From contig JADJVV010000001.1 in NCBI GenBank assembly GCA_016710435.1, positions 2,688,501 to 2,752,500 of the forward strand: a stretch of 64,000 nt of DNA, in the 5' to 3' direction. The translations under genes and the position numbers were made by a program. Shown here one piece after another: positions 25,299-33,551 of the stretch. The number at the start of each line of letters is the position of its first letter. Position 1 is the first letter of the stretch. This DNA comes from Hyphomicrobiales bacterium (GTDB lineage: Bacteria; Pseudomonadota; Alphaproteobacteria; Rhizobiales; Aestuariivirgaceae). The notes under the pieces are model-generated. The model had not been told where the DNA came from and ran no database searches. It saw only the letters and a program-made list of their open reading frames with translations.

Positions 25299-25327
25299 CG
25301 GGGCGGCGCATGTCTGCGGCCGCCCCG
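25299..25327 (-). terminator. Hairpin after the LivK-type gene
   Basis: CGGGGCGGC (25299-25307) pairs perfectly with GCCGCCCCG (25319-25327) over 9 bases around an 11-base loop, 25 bases beyond the stop of the minus-strand binding-protein gene. The following sequence on that strand, GTCTTGATT, is only moderately T-rich, so the terminator is likely but not ideal. Confidence 0.6.
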
Positions 25328-25351
25328 TGGGTTCAGTGAGTCGTGTCCGGC

Positions 25352-26467
25352 TTACTGCGGAATGGCGGCGTAGGCGCCGTTGCTCCAGCGGTTGATGTCG
25401 TACTTGGCATCCTTCAGGTCACCCTTGGCGTCGAAGGTGACGGGGCCGACGACCGTGCTGATGGCCGTGCCATCCTTCAGCACTTCGGCGACCTTGGCCG
25501 GATCATCCGAGCCTGCCTTTTCGATGCCCTGCGCGAAGGCCTGGATCACGGCATAGGAGAACAGCGTGAAGCCATCCGGCTTGAAGCCGCCGGCCACGAT
25601 CTTGGCCACGGCGTCCTTCGCCTCGGGGCGGGCCTGCGGGTCGGACGGGAAGGCAAACAGCGTGCCCTCGGCCGCAGGGCCGGCAACCTGCCAGAACTCG
25701 TTCGTTGCAATGGAGTCCGGCATGATCAGTTGCAGCTTCACGCCCTGTTCCGCCGCCTGGCGCAGGAGGAGGCCGGCTTCCGGATGATAGCCGCCGAAAT
25801 ACAGAACATCGGCCTTGGCTTCCTTCAGCTTGGTGACAACGGCGTTGTAGTCCTTCTCACCAGCGTTGATCGCCTCGTTGAAAACTTCGGTCATGCCGTT
25901 GGCGTTCATCGATGCCTTCACCGCGTCGGCAACGCCCTTGCCGTAGGCGGTCTTGTCGTTCAGCAGCGCCACGTTCTTGCCGGCATAGGTCTTGGCGATC
26001 CACGGACCGATGAAGGCGCCCTGTGCGTCGTCACGGGTGTAGAGGCGCATGATGGTGCTCCAGCCCTTTTCCGCCGCCGCATCGGTCATCACCGGGTTGG
26101 AGGACGCGGGGCTCATCATCATCACGCCGTTGTCGGCATAGACTTCCGAAGCGGGAATGGAAGAACCGGAACAGGCGTGGCCATCCACGAAACGGACGCC
26201 CGAGGCAATGATGCGGTTGGCAACCGACACGGCCTGCTTGGGATCGCACTGGTCGTCCTCGAACTGCAGCTTGACCTGACGGCCGAGCACGCCACCCTTG
26301 GCGTTGATGGCATCGGCGGCGGCCTGCGCGCCCTGCTTGAACTGGTCACCGATCGAGGCCAGCGGCCCGGTGAGCGGACCCGCCACCGCAAAGGTAATGT
26401 CTTCGGCCCGTGCGGCCGTTGCCATCAGGAGGCCCATGGCCACACCGAGGAGTAAACTGCGTTTCAT
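25352..26467 (-). CDS. Branched-chain amino acid-type ABC transporter substrate-binding protein
   Basis: A 371-residue periplasmic protein of the LivK/Peripla_BP_6 group. A Sec signal peptide covers about residues 1-21 (LLLGVAMGLLMATAARA). The mature start EDITFAVAGPLTGPLASIGD and the later DGHACSGSSIPASEVY and SPASSNPVMTD are typical of leucine/isoleucine/valine binders. ATG 26467 (MKRSLLL) is chosen over 26494. It stands alone, with no permease or ATPase genes beside it, so its transporter is encoded elsewhere. Confidence 0.88.
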   Translation of the reverse strand: MKRSLLLGVAMGLLMATAARAEDITFAVAGPLTGPLASIGDQFKQGAQAAADAINAKGGVLGRQVKLQFEDDQCDPKQAVSVANRIIASGVRFVDGHACSGSSIPASEVYADNGVMMMSPASSNPVMTDAAAEKGWSTIMRLYTRDDAQGAFIGPWIAKTYAGKNVALLNDKTAYGKGVADAVKASMNANGMTEVFNEAINAGEKDYNAVVTKLKEAKADVLYFGGYHPEAGLLLRQAAEQGVKLQLIMPDSIATNEFWQVAGPAAEGTLFAFPSDPQARPEAKDAVAKIVAGGFKPDGFTLFSYAVIQAFAQGIEKAGSDDPAKVAEVLKDGTAISTVVGPVTFDAKGDLKDAKYDINRWSNGAYAAIPQ

Positions 26468-26633
26468 CTTTCTGCTCCATGTCAAATGCCGCAATGCTGC
26501 GGCAGGCGCTCCAGGGGGAACGCCAGTCTTCCGTCCGTTTCACCTGTCCGTCGGGAGGCTGGGAAGCGTGATCTGCCGGGCCCGGTCAAACGCCGGCGGA
26601 GAAACGCGAGGGAATCTGCGGATCGTATCCAAT

Positions 26634-26672
26634 CACAGGCACGTGCGGCCCGCAATCAATCGGGCCTGTGCC
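26634..26672 (-). terminator. Possible hairpin after the DUF3297 gene
   Basis: CACAGGC (26634-26640) pairs with GCCTGTG (26664-26670), and GGCCCG/CGGGCC (26647-26652, 26661-26666) offers a competing stem. It lies in the 240-base gap between the DUF3297 gene and the LivK-type gene. No T-tract follows. The rest of that gap (26468-26707) shows nothing else I can support. Confidence 0.3.
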
Positions 26673-26707
26673 ATGCGGCGACATGATGTAGCACGGCGGG
26701 GCTTGCG

Positions 26708-26971
26708 TTAATCCTCGACGTAGAAGGGTTCCACCTTGCCCGAAACCCGCACCGTCATGGGGTTGCCGTAGCGATCCTTGGTCTTGCCGCCCGTGGGAAT
26801 GCGCACCCAGCCCTCGGACACGCAATATTCCTCGACATTGGTCTTCACCGCCCCGTTGAAGCGGATGCCGATGGCATGCTCCAGCACCGCCTTGTTGAAA
26901 TGCGGGCTGCGCGGGTCGGTGCTCAGATGGTCGGGCAGGGCAGGTTTGGGGGTTGGGGAGGTATCAGACAC
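26708..26971 (-). CDS. DUF3297 family protein
   Basis: An 87-residue protein matching DUF3297, found widely in proteobacteria: LPDHLSTDPRSPHFNKAVLE, IGIRFNG and WVRIPTGGKTKDRYGNPMTV. It has no signal peptide or membrane segment. A Thr/Pro-rich N-terminal 12 residues precede the conserved part. No function is known for the family, and the neighbours give no hint. Confidence 0.85.
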   Translation of the reverse strand: MSDTSPTPKPALPDHLSTDPRSPHFNKAVLEHAIGIRFNGAVKTNVEEYCVSEGWVRIPTGGKTKDRYGNPMTVRVSGKVEPFYVED

Positions 26972-27127
26972 GCGGGAATCCTTCTCGATTTCCCGCCTTG
27001 TAGGCGAAAGGCGCGATGACGCAAAGAACCCTCTCTTTCAACATCCCGCGAAGGCAGAAGCGGCTTGACGGTTTGCGGTATCGGAATATCCTGACGGCGA
27101 GGGGCTCAGTTCATTCTGGAGTGAGTC

Positions 27128-27568
27128 ATGAATCCCCATCGTGCTTTGTTGATTGCCGCAGCCGCTGCGGTGAGTGGCCTGCTGTTTCTGCCCATTGCGG
27201 ACCCGGCTGGTGCCGCAACGTCCCGCAAGTGCCTCAACCTTTCTCCCGCCAAGAAGACCGCATGCCTGAAGGCCCTGAAGAAGCCGCCTGTCCAGGTCCA
27301 TGAGAGCAGTGGCGAAGGTGGCGGAGGCCGCGGCGGCGGGATGGCGACATCTGACATGCGCCTGAAGATCCATCTCCATCGTGCCGGCACGACGGTTTAT
27401 GGCCTTCCCCTCTACACCTTTCAGTATACTTTCCGGCCCGGAACCTTTGAAGGTGTGCTGGCGCAGGATGTCCTGAAAGTGAAGCCGGAGGCGGTGTCGG
27501 TGGGGTCGGATGGATATTACCGCGTAAACTACGGGCTGCTCGGCATCAGGATGATCCGGCTGGATTAG
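27128..27568 (+). CDS. Small secreted protein with a peptidase S74-like C-terminal domain
   Basis: A 146-residue exported protein. The signal peptide ends near residue 29 (DPAGA). A short Cys-containing segment (RKCLNLSPAKKTACLKALKK) and a Gly-rich hinge (residues 60-72) precede a C-terminal domain starting TSDMRLK at 74-80. Then come GLPLYTFQYTFRPGTFEGVL and AQDVLKVKPEAV, and the end motif YYRVNYGLLG. This is the pattern of the S74 intramolecular chaperone of phage tailspikes, whose SD pair is the self-cleavage site (here S75-D76). GGAG lies 6 bases before ATG 27128. Its role outside a phage fibre is unclear. Confidence 0.7.
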   Translation: MNPHRALLIAAAAAVSGLLFLPIADPAGAATSRKCLNLSPAKKTACLKALKKPPVQVHESSGEGGGGRGGGMATSDMRLKIHLHRAGTTVYGLPLYTFQYTFRPGTFEGVLAQDVLKVKPEAVSVGSDGYYRVNYGLLGIRMIRLD

Positions 27569-27757
27569 CCAAGGCCCTGGTCCTCAAGCTGAAGCGGTGG
27601 CCCAACCGGCGCACGGATTTCCGGCAACGGACACCCGTCGCAGCCCGTTGAGGCGGTGGTCACCAAACTTGTGCACTGCGGCACGGAGGCCCTTTTTTCC
27701 CGGCTGTTGCGCGGTTATAGGACCGTCACACAGGGCGCGAGACGGGAACCTCCAGGC

Positions 27758-28693
27758 ATGATGAAGATCATTACCGGCAACAGCAACAAGCCGCTCGCCG
27801 AGGCGATCTGTTCCTACCTCCACATGCCCATCACCAAGGCGGTTGTCCGCCGCTTCAACGACATGGAAGTCTTCGTTGAGATCCAGGAGAACGTCCGCGG
27901 CCAGGACATGTTCGTGGTGCAGTCCACAAGTTTCCCCGCCAACGATCACCTGATGGAACTGCTGATCATCACCGACGCGCTGCGCCGCGCCTCGGCCAAG
28001 CGCATCACCGCCGTGATCCCCTATTTCGGCTACGCCCGGCAGGACCGCAAACCCGGGCCCCGCACGCCGATCTCGGCAAAACTGGTTGCCAACCTCATCA
28101 CCCATGCGGGCGCTGACCGCGTGCTGACGATGGATTTGCACGCAGGCCAGATCCAGGGCTTCTTCGACATTCCCACGGACAACCTGTTTGCCGGCCCCGT
28201 CTTCGTGCGCGACATCAAGCAGCACAATGATGTGGCCAACACCGTCGTCGTCTCGCCGGACGTGGGCGGCGTGGTGCGTGCCCGGGCGCTGGCCAAGCGC
28301 CTTGATTGCCCGCTGGCCATCGTCGACAAGCGCCGCGAGCGCGCCGGTGAATCCGAAGTGATGAACATCATCGGCGAGGTGAAGGGCAAGTCCTGCATCC
28401 TGATCGATGACATCGTCGACTCGGGCGGCACGCTGTGCAACGCCGCCGAAGCCTTGCTGGAGCAGGGCGCCAAGGATGTCTCTGCCTACATCACCCACGG
28501 CGTGCTGTCGGGCGGTGCCGTAGCGCGCATCACTTCTTCGAAGCTGAAGAATCTCGTCATCACCGACTCGATTCAACCCACGGAAGCAGTGCGGGTGGCC
28601 CGCAACATCCGCGTGATCTCCATCGCCTCGCTGATTGGTGAAGCCATCGGCCGCACCAGCCGCGAAGAAAGCGTCTCCAGCCTGTTTGAATAA
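27758..28693 (+). CDS. prs: Ribose-phosphate pyrophosphokinase
   Basis: A 311-residue PRPP synthase, transferring pyrophosphate from ATP to ribose 5-phosphate for nucleotide, His and Trp synthesis. Visible motifs: the ATP/flexible region YFGYARQDRKPGPRTPISAK, VLTMDLHAGQIQGFFDIP, and the PRPP loop ILIDDIVDSGGTLCNAAEAL. ATG 27758 and ATG 27761 are both possible; the reading from 27656 is unlikely because the extra residues are absent in the family. An ABC exporter pair follows after 27 bases. Confidence 0.96.
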   Translation: MMKIITGNSNKPLAEAICSYLHMPITKAVVRRFNDMEVFVEIQENVRGQDMFVVQSTSFPANDHLMELLIITDALRRASAKRITAVIPYFGYARQDRKPGPRTPISAKLVANLITHAGADRVLTMDLHAGQIQGFFDIPTDNLFAGPVFVRDIKQHNDVANTVVVSPDVGGVVRARALAKRLDCPLAIVDKRRERAGESEVMNIIGEVKGKSCILIDDIVDSGGTLCNAAEALLEQGAKDVSAYITHGVLSGGAVARITSSKLKNLVITDSIQPTEAVRVARNIRVISIASLIGEAIGRTSREESVSSLFE

Positions 28694-28720
28694 GCGGGCA
28701 AATCGCCCTACATAGGCGCG

Positions 28721-29644
28721 ATGCAGCAACCCGCCATCGCCGTCCGCGGCGTTTCCAAGACATATGCCACGGGCCTCACGGCTCTCAAGGCGGTCAACCT
28801 CGACATCGAGCCCGGCGAGATTTTCGCGCTGCTTGGCCCCAATGGCGCGGGCAAGACGACGCTCATCAACATCATCTGCGGCATCGTGATGAAATCCGGC
28901 GGCACCGTGCTGGTGAATGGTCACGACAACATCACCGATTATCGCGCCGCCCGCAGCCTCATCGGCCTTGTGCCGCAGGAACTGCATCTCAGCATTTTCG
29001 AAACGGTGTGGAACACCATCAGCTTTTCCCGCACGCTCTTCGGCAAGCCGCGCAACGATGCCTATCTCGAAAAGGTTTTGCGCCAGCTTTCCCTGTGGGA
29101 CAAGCGCGACTCCAAGATCATGGCGCTCTCCGGCGGCATGAAGCGCCGCGTGCTGATCGCCAAAGCCCTCGCCAACGAACCGCGCATCCTCTTCCTCGAT
29201 GAACCCACGGCCGGCGTTGATGTGGAGTTGCGGCAGGACATGTGGCAAGTCGTGCGCGAATTGCGCGACACCGGTGTCACCATCATTCTCACAACGCACT
29301 ACATCGAGGAGGCGGAAGACCTCGCGGACCGCGTTGGCGTCATCTCCAAGGGTGAACTGATCCTCGTGGAGGAGAAGAAGGTGCTCATGAAGAAGATGGG
29401 GCAGAAGCAGCTGATGCTGGACTTGTCCACTCCGCTCACGAAGCTGCCCAAGAAGCTCGCGGACCTTGGCCTGGAACTGCGCCGAGATGGCCATGAGTTG
29501 CTTTACAAATACGATATGCGCAGTCCGAAACATTCCATCGCCGAGGTGCTGGCGGCGGTGACGGCCGCCAAGCTCCGGTTCGGCGACCTGCATACGGAAC
29601 AAAGTTCGCTCGAGGACATCTTCATGGGGCTGGTGCAACGATGA
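28721..29644 (+). CDS. ABC-2 type exporter, ATP-binding protein
   Basis: A 307-residue ATPase with Walker A GPNGAGKTT, Q-loop VPQELHLS, signature LSGGMKRRVLIAKAL, Walker B ILFLDEPTAGVD and switch His in LTTHYIEEAE. It follows the YadG/CcmA-like exporter branch. A C-terminal extension of about 80 residues follows the nucleotide-binding domain. It overlaps the permease gene by 4 bases (ATGA) and should drive it. The substrate is unknown; drug, lipid or polysaccharide export are all possible. Confidence 0.92.
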   Translation: MQQPAIAVRGVSKTYATGLTALKAVNLDIEPGEIFALLGPNGAGKTTLINIICGIVMKSGGTVLVNGHDNITDYRAARSLIGLVPQELHLSIFETVWNTISFSRTLFGKPRNDAYLEKVLRQLSLWDKRDSKIMALSGGMKRRVLIAKALANEPRILFLDEPTAGVDVELRQDMWQVVRELRDTGVTIILTTHYIEEAEDLADRVGVISKGELILVEEKKVLMKKMGQKQLMLDLSTPLTKLPKKLADLGLELRRDGHELLYKYDMRSPKHSIAEVLAAVTAAKLRFGDLHTEQSSLEDIFMGLVQR

Positions 29645-30402
29645 ACTGGCGCGGTGTCTGGGCGATCTTTCAATATGAGATGGCGCGCTTCTTCCGCACG
29701 CTGGGGCAGAGCCTGATCTCGCCCGTAATCTCCACAGTCCTGTATTTCGTGGTCTTCGGTGCAGCGATCGGTTCGCGCATCCAGAATGTGGATGGCGTGA
29801 GCTACGGTGCGTTCATCGTGCCGGGGCTCGTCATGTTGTCGCTGCTCACGCAATCGGTGAGCAACGCCTCCTTTGGCATCTATTTCCCGCGTTTTACCGG
29901 AACGATTTATGAGTATCTGTCCGCGCCCATTTCTACCATGGAGATGGTGCTCGGCTTTGTCGGCGCGGCGGCGGCCAAGTCGCTGCTGATCGGCCTCATC
30001 ATCCTTGTGACCTCGGCCTTCTTCGTGCCGCTGCATATTGCCCATCCGCTTTGGATGGTGGTCTTCCTGCTGCTCACGGCGCTCACTTTCAGCCTGTTCG
30101 GATTCCTGATCGGCCTCTGGGCGGATGGCTTTGAAAAGCTCCAGATCATTCCGCTGCTCGTCATCACGCCGCTCACCTTCCTGGGGGGCAGCTTCTATCC
30201 CATCAGCATCCTGCCGCCGTTCTGGCATGCCGTATCGCTGTTCAATCCGGTGGTTTATCTCGTCAGTGGCTTCCGCTGGAGCTTCAACGAGGTGTCGGAC
30301 GTTTCAGTCTGGGTGAGTCTCGCCATGACGCTGGTCTTCATGTCTGTCTGTCTGGGCGCGGTCGCATGGATCTTCCGCACGGGCTACCGGCTGAAGAACT
30401 GA
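29641..30402 (+). CDS. ABC-2 type exporter, permease (YadH-like)
   Basis: A 253-residue inner-membrane protein with six hydrophobic segments. Conserved ABC-2 features include FRTLGQSLISPVISTVLYF at the N-terminus, FLGGSFYPISILPPFWHAVS, and LFNPVVYLVSGFRWSF near the C-terminus. It forms a homodimeric exporter with the ATPase encoded immediately upstream. No partner genes for a particular substrate are present. Confidence 0.92.
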   Translation: MNWRGVWAIFQYEMARFFRTLGQSLISPVISTVLYFVVFGAAIGSRIQNVDGVSYGAFIVPGLVMLSLLTQSVSNASFGIYFPRFTGTIYEYLSAPISTMEMVLGFVGAAAAKSLLIGLIILVTSAFFVPLHIAHPLWMVVFLLLTALTFSLFGFLIGLWADGFEKLQIIPLLVITPLTFLGGSFYPISILPPFWHAVSLFNPVVYLVSGFRWSFNEVSDVSVWVSLAMTLVFMSVCLGAVAWIFRTGYRLKN

Positions 30403-30464
30403 CCGGGATTGACGCATCACGGCGGTTTCCATGCCGCGCCTGATGGGCTAGACCCCGCGCCACC

Positions 30465-32279
30465 ATGGCGCGACTTCTCATCAACTTGCAGGACATTCAC
30501 CTCACCTTCGGCGGCAAGCCCGTGCTGGATGGGGTGGACCTCATGCTGGCGGAGGGCGAGCGCATCGCCCTCGTGGGACGGAACGGCACCGGCAAATCCA
30601 CGCTGCTCAAGATCGCCGCCGGACAGATCGAACAGGATGGCGGAAGCCGCTTCTTCCAGCCCGGCACGACGGTGCGCTATCTCCCGCAGGAACCGGATTT
30701 CAGTGGCCACGCCACGGTGCTCGACTATGTGGAAGCGGGTCTCGGTCCCACCGACAACCCCTACCGCGCCCGCCAGGTGTTGAACGATCTCGGCCTTGAG
30801 GGCCATGAAGACCCGCAGCGCTTGTCGGGCGGCGAAGCCCGCCGCGCTGCACTCGCCCGCACGCTGGCACCCGATCCCGATGTGTTGTTGCTCGATGAGC
30901 CCACCAACCATCTCGATCTCCCCGCCATCGAATGGCTGGAAGACACGCTCCGCAACGCACGCGCCGCGATGATCCTCATCAGCCATGATCGCCGCTTTCT
31001 CGAAAACCTCTCCAATAGCGTGATCTGGCTGGACCGGGGTGTCTCTCGCCGGATGGATCGCGGCTTTGCCCATTTCGAACAATGGCGCGACGAGGTGATC
31101 GACGCCGAGGAAAAGGAGCAGGCGCGCCTGGCCCAGCGCATTGCCACAGAAGAGCATTGGATGCGCTACGGCGTCACCGCGCGCCGCAAGCGCAACATGC
31201 GCCGCGTGGCGCTGCTGGCGAACCTGCGCAAGGAGAGGAAGGAGCACGTGGGCCGCCTCGGCACCGTTACGCTGCAGGCCTCCTCGGGCGACATGTCGGG
31301 CAAGTTGGTGGTGGAAGCCGTCAAGATTTCGAAGTCATTCGGCGAGCGCAAGATTGTCCAGAACCTGGACCTCCTGATGTTGCGCGGCGACCGTCTGGCG
31401 ATTGTCGGACCCAACGGCGCGGGCAAGACCACCTTGATCAAGTTGATCACAGGGGCGCTCGAACCGGATTCGGGGACCATCAAGCGCGGCACCAACCTGC
31501 AGATCGTGGCGTTGGACCAGAGCCGCCAGAGCCTCAACCCCACTGACACCCTTGCCGACGTGATCACCGGGGGCAGGGGATCGTCCGTCACCATCAATGG
31601 CGAAACCAAGCATGTGATGACTTACATGCAGGACTTCCTTTTCCGCCCCGAACAGGCCCGCACGCCGGTGTCGGTGCTATCCGGCGGCGAGCGGGCGCGG
31701 CTGATCCTCGCGCGCGAATTGGCCCGGCCCTCCAATTTCCTCATCCTCGACGAGCCGACAAACGACCTCGACCTGGAAACCCTGGACCTGTTGCAGGAAT
31801 TGCTGGCGGACTACACCGGCACATTGCTGCTGGTCAGCCACGACCGCGACTTTGTCGATCGCATCGCAACCTCGGTGCTGATGCATGAGGGCGAAGGCAA
31901 GTGGGTGGAGTATGCTGGCGGCTATGCTGACATGGTTGCCCAGCGAGGCGAAGGCGTCACTGCCCGCAAGACACGCGAGGCAGCAAAGCCGTCCGCACCC
32001 ACGCGCGAGGTGCAGCCGGCTTCTGCTCCCACGGCCAAGCGCAAGCTCAGCTTCAAGGAGAAGCACGCGCTGGAAACCCTTCCCGCGCGCATCGCATCGC
32101 TTGCGGATGAACTTGTGAAGCTGGAACAGAAATTGGCGGACGCCTCGCTGTTCACCCGTGATCCCAAGGCTTTCGCGGCGGCAACCTCCCGCCATGCAGA
32201 TGCGGCGGCCGAGAAGGCCGCTTCCGAGGAACAGTGGCTTGAACTGGAACTGTTGCGGGAAGAACTGGAAGGCGCCTGA
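30465..32279 (+). CDS. ABC-F family ATPase, Uup-like
   Basis: A 604-residue soluble protein with two ATP-binding cassettes and no membrane segment. Walker A motifs are GRNGTGKST and GPNGAGKTT; signatures are LSGGEARRAALAR and LSGGERARLILAR. A linker rich in Arg/Glu joins them, and the C-terminal 80 residues are a basic coiled coil, typical of Uup. ABC-F proteins bind the ribosome E site and relieve stalled translation; Uup also affects DNA branch migration. It stands alone after the exporter pair. Confidence 0.9.
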   Translation: MARLLINLQDIHLTFGGKPVLDGVDLMLAEGERIALVGRNGTGKSTLLKIAAGQIEQDGGSRFFQPGTTVRYLPQEPDFSGHATVLDYVEAGLGPTDNPYRARQVLNDLGLEGHEDPQRLSGGEARRAALARTLAPDPDVLLLDEPTNHLDLPAIEWLEDTLRNARAAMILISHDRRFLENLSNSVIWLDRGVSRRMDRGFAHFEQWRDEVIDAEEKEQARLAQRIATEEHWMRYGVTARRKRNMRRVALLANLRKERKEHVGRLGTVTLQASSGDMSGKLVVEAVKISKSFGERKIVQNLDLLMLRGDRLAIVGPNGAGKTTLIKLITGALEPDSGTIKRGTNLQIVALDQSRQSLNPTDTLADVITGGRGSSVTINGETKHVMTYMQDFLFRPEQARTPVSVLSGGERARLILARELARPSNFLILDEPTNDLDLETLDLLQELLADYTGTLLLVSHDRDFVDRIATSVLMHEGEGKWVEYAGGYADMVAQRGEGVTARKTREAAKPSAPTREVQPASAPTAKRKLSFKEKHALETLPARIASLADELVKLEQKLADASLFTRDPKAFAAATSRHADAAAEKAASEEQWLELELLREELEGA

Positions 32280-32295
32280 GGCGCCCGGACGCGGC

Positions 32296-33228
32296 TCACC
32301 TGTCGGCGTAGACCTTTTCGATATAGGGCGTCTTGACCATGCCCGAGCGCAGGCGCCAGGCGCTGTGCGCCAACAGGGTAGTGACAATGATCAGGCCGCC
32401 CCAGAGCACGGCGGGGCTTGGCACTTCGCCGAACAGCATCCAGATCCAGATGGGCGTGAGCACGGTTTCCAGAAGAAAGAACATGCTCACGTCGACCGAT
32501 GGCAGATAACGCGGCCCGTTGGCGATCAGCGTGGACGACAGCGGGATGATGAACAGGCCGTTCAGGACGAGCCACAGCCAGGCCGGTGCGCCAAAACCTG
32601 CGGGATGGAAGAGTGTCGACAGGTCGGCATGAAAGAAAACCAGGGCCACGAAAGCAGAGGCGAGACTCCCCAGACCGAGGCTGGTGGCGACATTCTTGCC
32701 GCTGCCGCGAATGATGGTGAAGGCAGCCGCCGTGCAGCAGGCGCAGGTGAGGGCCATCAGGTCGCCCACCAACTTGCTGCTGTGAAGACCGTCGCGGATG
32801 ATGATGAAGACACCCAGGAACGCGAGTAGCGACGACACCCAGGTGAAGGCATGCACCGCCTCACCGAGGAAGATGCGCGAGAAGATGGCCGTCAGAATGG
32901 GCACCAGCGCCAGGATGAACACCACGTTGGCGATATCCGTTTCCACCGACGCGCCAATGAAGGCGATGTTGGCGATGGTGTTGGTGAGGATGACGGCAAG
33001 CCCCGCGCGTCCGGCAATGAAGGGGCCATTGGGGCCGCGAATGATGCGGACGATGAGCCAGCTGACCGTGATGGAAAAGAACAGCAGAAGCCCACGCCCC
33101 GCGACCATCGCCCACTTCTCCGCTCCTGCCAGCCGCAACAGCGGCAGGTCCAGGGTGAACAGCAATCCGCCGATGGTGGTGATCAGAAATCCAAATTTCA
33201 GGAGAGACCGTGAAGCGGGTAAGGTCAT
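32296..33228 (-). CDS. DMT superfamily transporter (EamA domains)
   Basis: A 310-residue membrane protein with about ten hydrophobic segments arranged as two EamA repeats. The end of repeat 1 reads FSRIFLGEAVHAFTWVSSLLAFLGVF and of repeat 2 IWMLFGEVPSPAVLWGGLII, the usual paired landmark. It probably exports a small metabolite or amino acid. The stop is 16 bases from the convergent ABC-F gene. Substrate unknown. Confidence 0.88.
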   Translation of the reverse strand: MTLPASRSLLKFGFLITTIGGLLFTLDLPLLRLAGAEKWAMVAGRGLLLFFSITVSWLIVRIIRGPNGPFIAGRAGLAVILTNTIANIAFIGASVETDIANVVFILALVPILTAIFSRIFLGEAVHAFTWVSSLLAFLGVFIIIRDGLHSSKLVGDLMALTCACCTAAAFTIIRGSGKNVATSLGLGSLASAFVALVFFHADLSTLFHPAGFGAPAWLWLVLNGLFIIPLSSTLIANGPRYLPSVDVSMFFLLETVLTPIWIWMLFGEVPSPAVLWGGLIIVTTLLAHSAWRLRSGMVKTPYIEKVYADR

Positions 33229-33256
33229 GATCGACGTGTCACCAAGCTTTCGGTTT

Positions 33257-33278
33257 GGGAGAATGCTGGCACTCTCCC
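33257..33278. promoter_or_regulatory. Inverted repeat before the DMT transporter
   Basis: GGGAGA (33257-33262) and TCTCCC (33273-33278) pair perfectly around 10 bases, 29 bases upstream of the transporter start. No T-tract follows on either strand. It could be an operator or a 5'-leader hairpin. The whole gap 33229-33551 is the regulatory region between the DMT gene and rplY. Confidence 0.3.
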
Positions 33279-33403
33279 GTTTGTAGGGGCAGGCAGACGA
33301 GCAACTATTTTAAGTAGAGTCGCCTCTCCTCTAGACAACCTTATTTAAAGGATATGTCAAGGGAGCACGCAGAATTTGCCTCTGAATTGAGCAATTCGCC
33401 AAT

Positions 33404-33423
33404 AAGGGAAAATATCCCTTTTT
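33404..33423 (+). terminator. Short intrinsic terminator-like hairpin upstream of rplY
   Basis: AAGGGA (33404-33409) and TCCCTT (33415-33420) form a 6-base stem with a 5-base AAATA loop, followed directly by TTT, giving five Ts in all. A perfect small hairpin GAATTG-AG-CAATTC at 33384-33397 lies just before it. Together they look like the 3' end of a short transcript in the gap before rplY. Confidence 0.5.
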
Positions 33424-33493
33424 CGCGTGCGACCCGCCTGAAACCGCCGAAACTTGCGCTCTCCCAGCAATTCGCTTATAGCCCCGCCCGTTC

Positions 33494-33540
33494 GCCCGGC
33501 GTCGTTCACCCCTGGAGGAAGGCCGGGCCTTTTGTTGTTT
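33494..33540 (+). promoter_or_regulatory. rplY leader hairpin, possible attenuator
   Basis: GCCCGGC (33494-33500) pairs with GCCGGGC (33522-33528) around a 21-base loop, and CTTTTGTTGTTT follows before the rplY ribosome binding site (GGAGAAG at 33541-33547). A GC stem plus T-run inside a ribosomal protein leader is the layout of autogenous attenuators. No conserved L25-binding fold was verified. Confidence 0.4.
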
Positions 33541-33551
33541 GGAGAAGACTT

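Noticed and set aside
26586..26683. Micro-ORF MSPHGTGPIDCG... on the minus strand between DUF3297 and the LivK-type gene
   Set aside because: No ribosome binding site, overlaps the hairpin at 26634-26672, and no support beyond an open frame.
27584..29638. 684-codon frame opposite prs and the ABC ATPase
   Set aside because: Both plus-strand genes have full motifs; the opposing frame shows only low-complexity Gly/Ala/His/Arg sequence.
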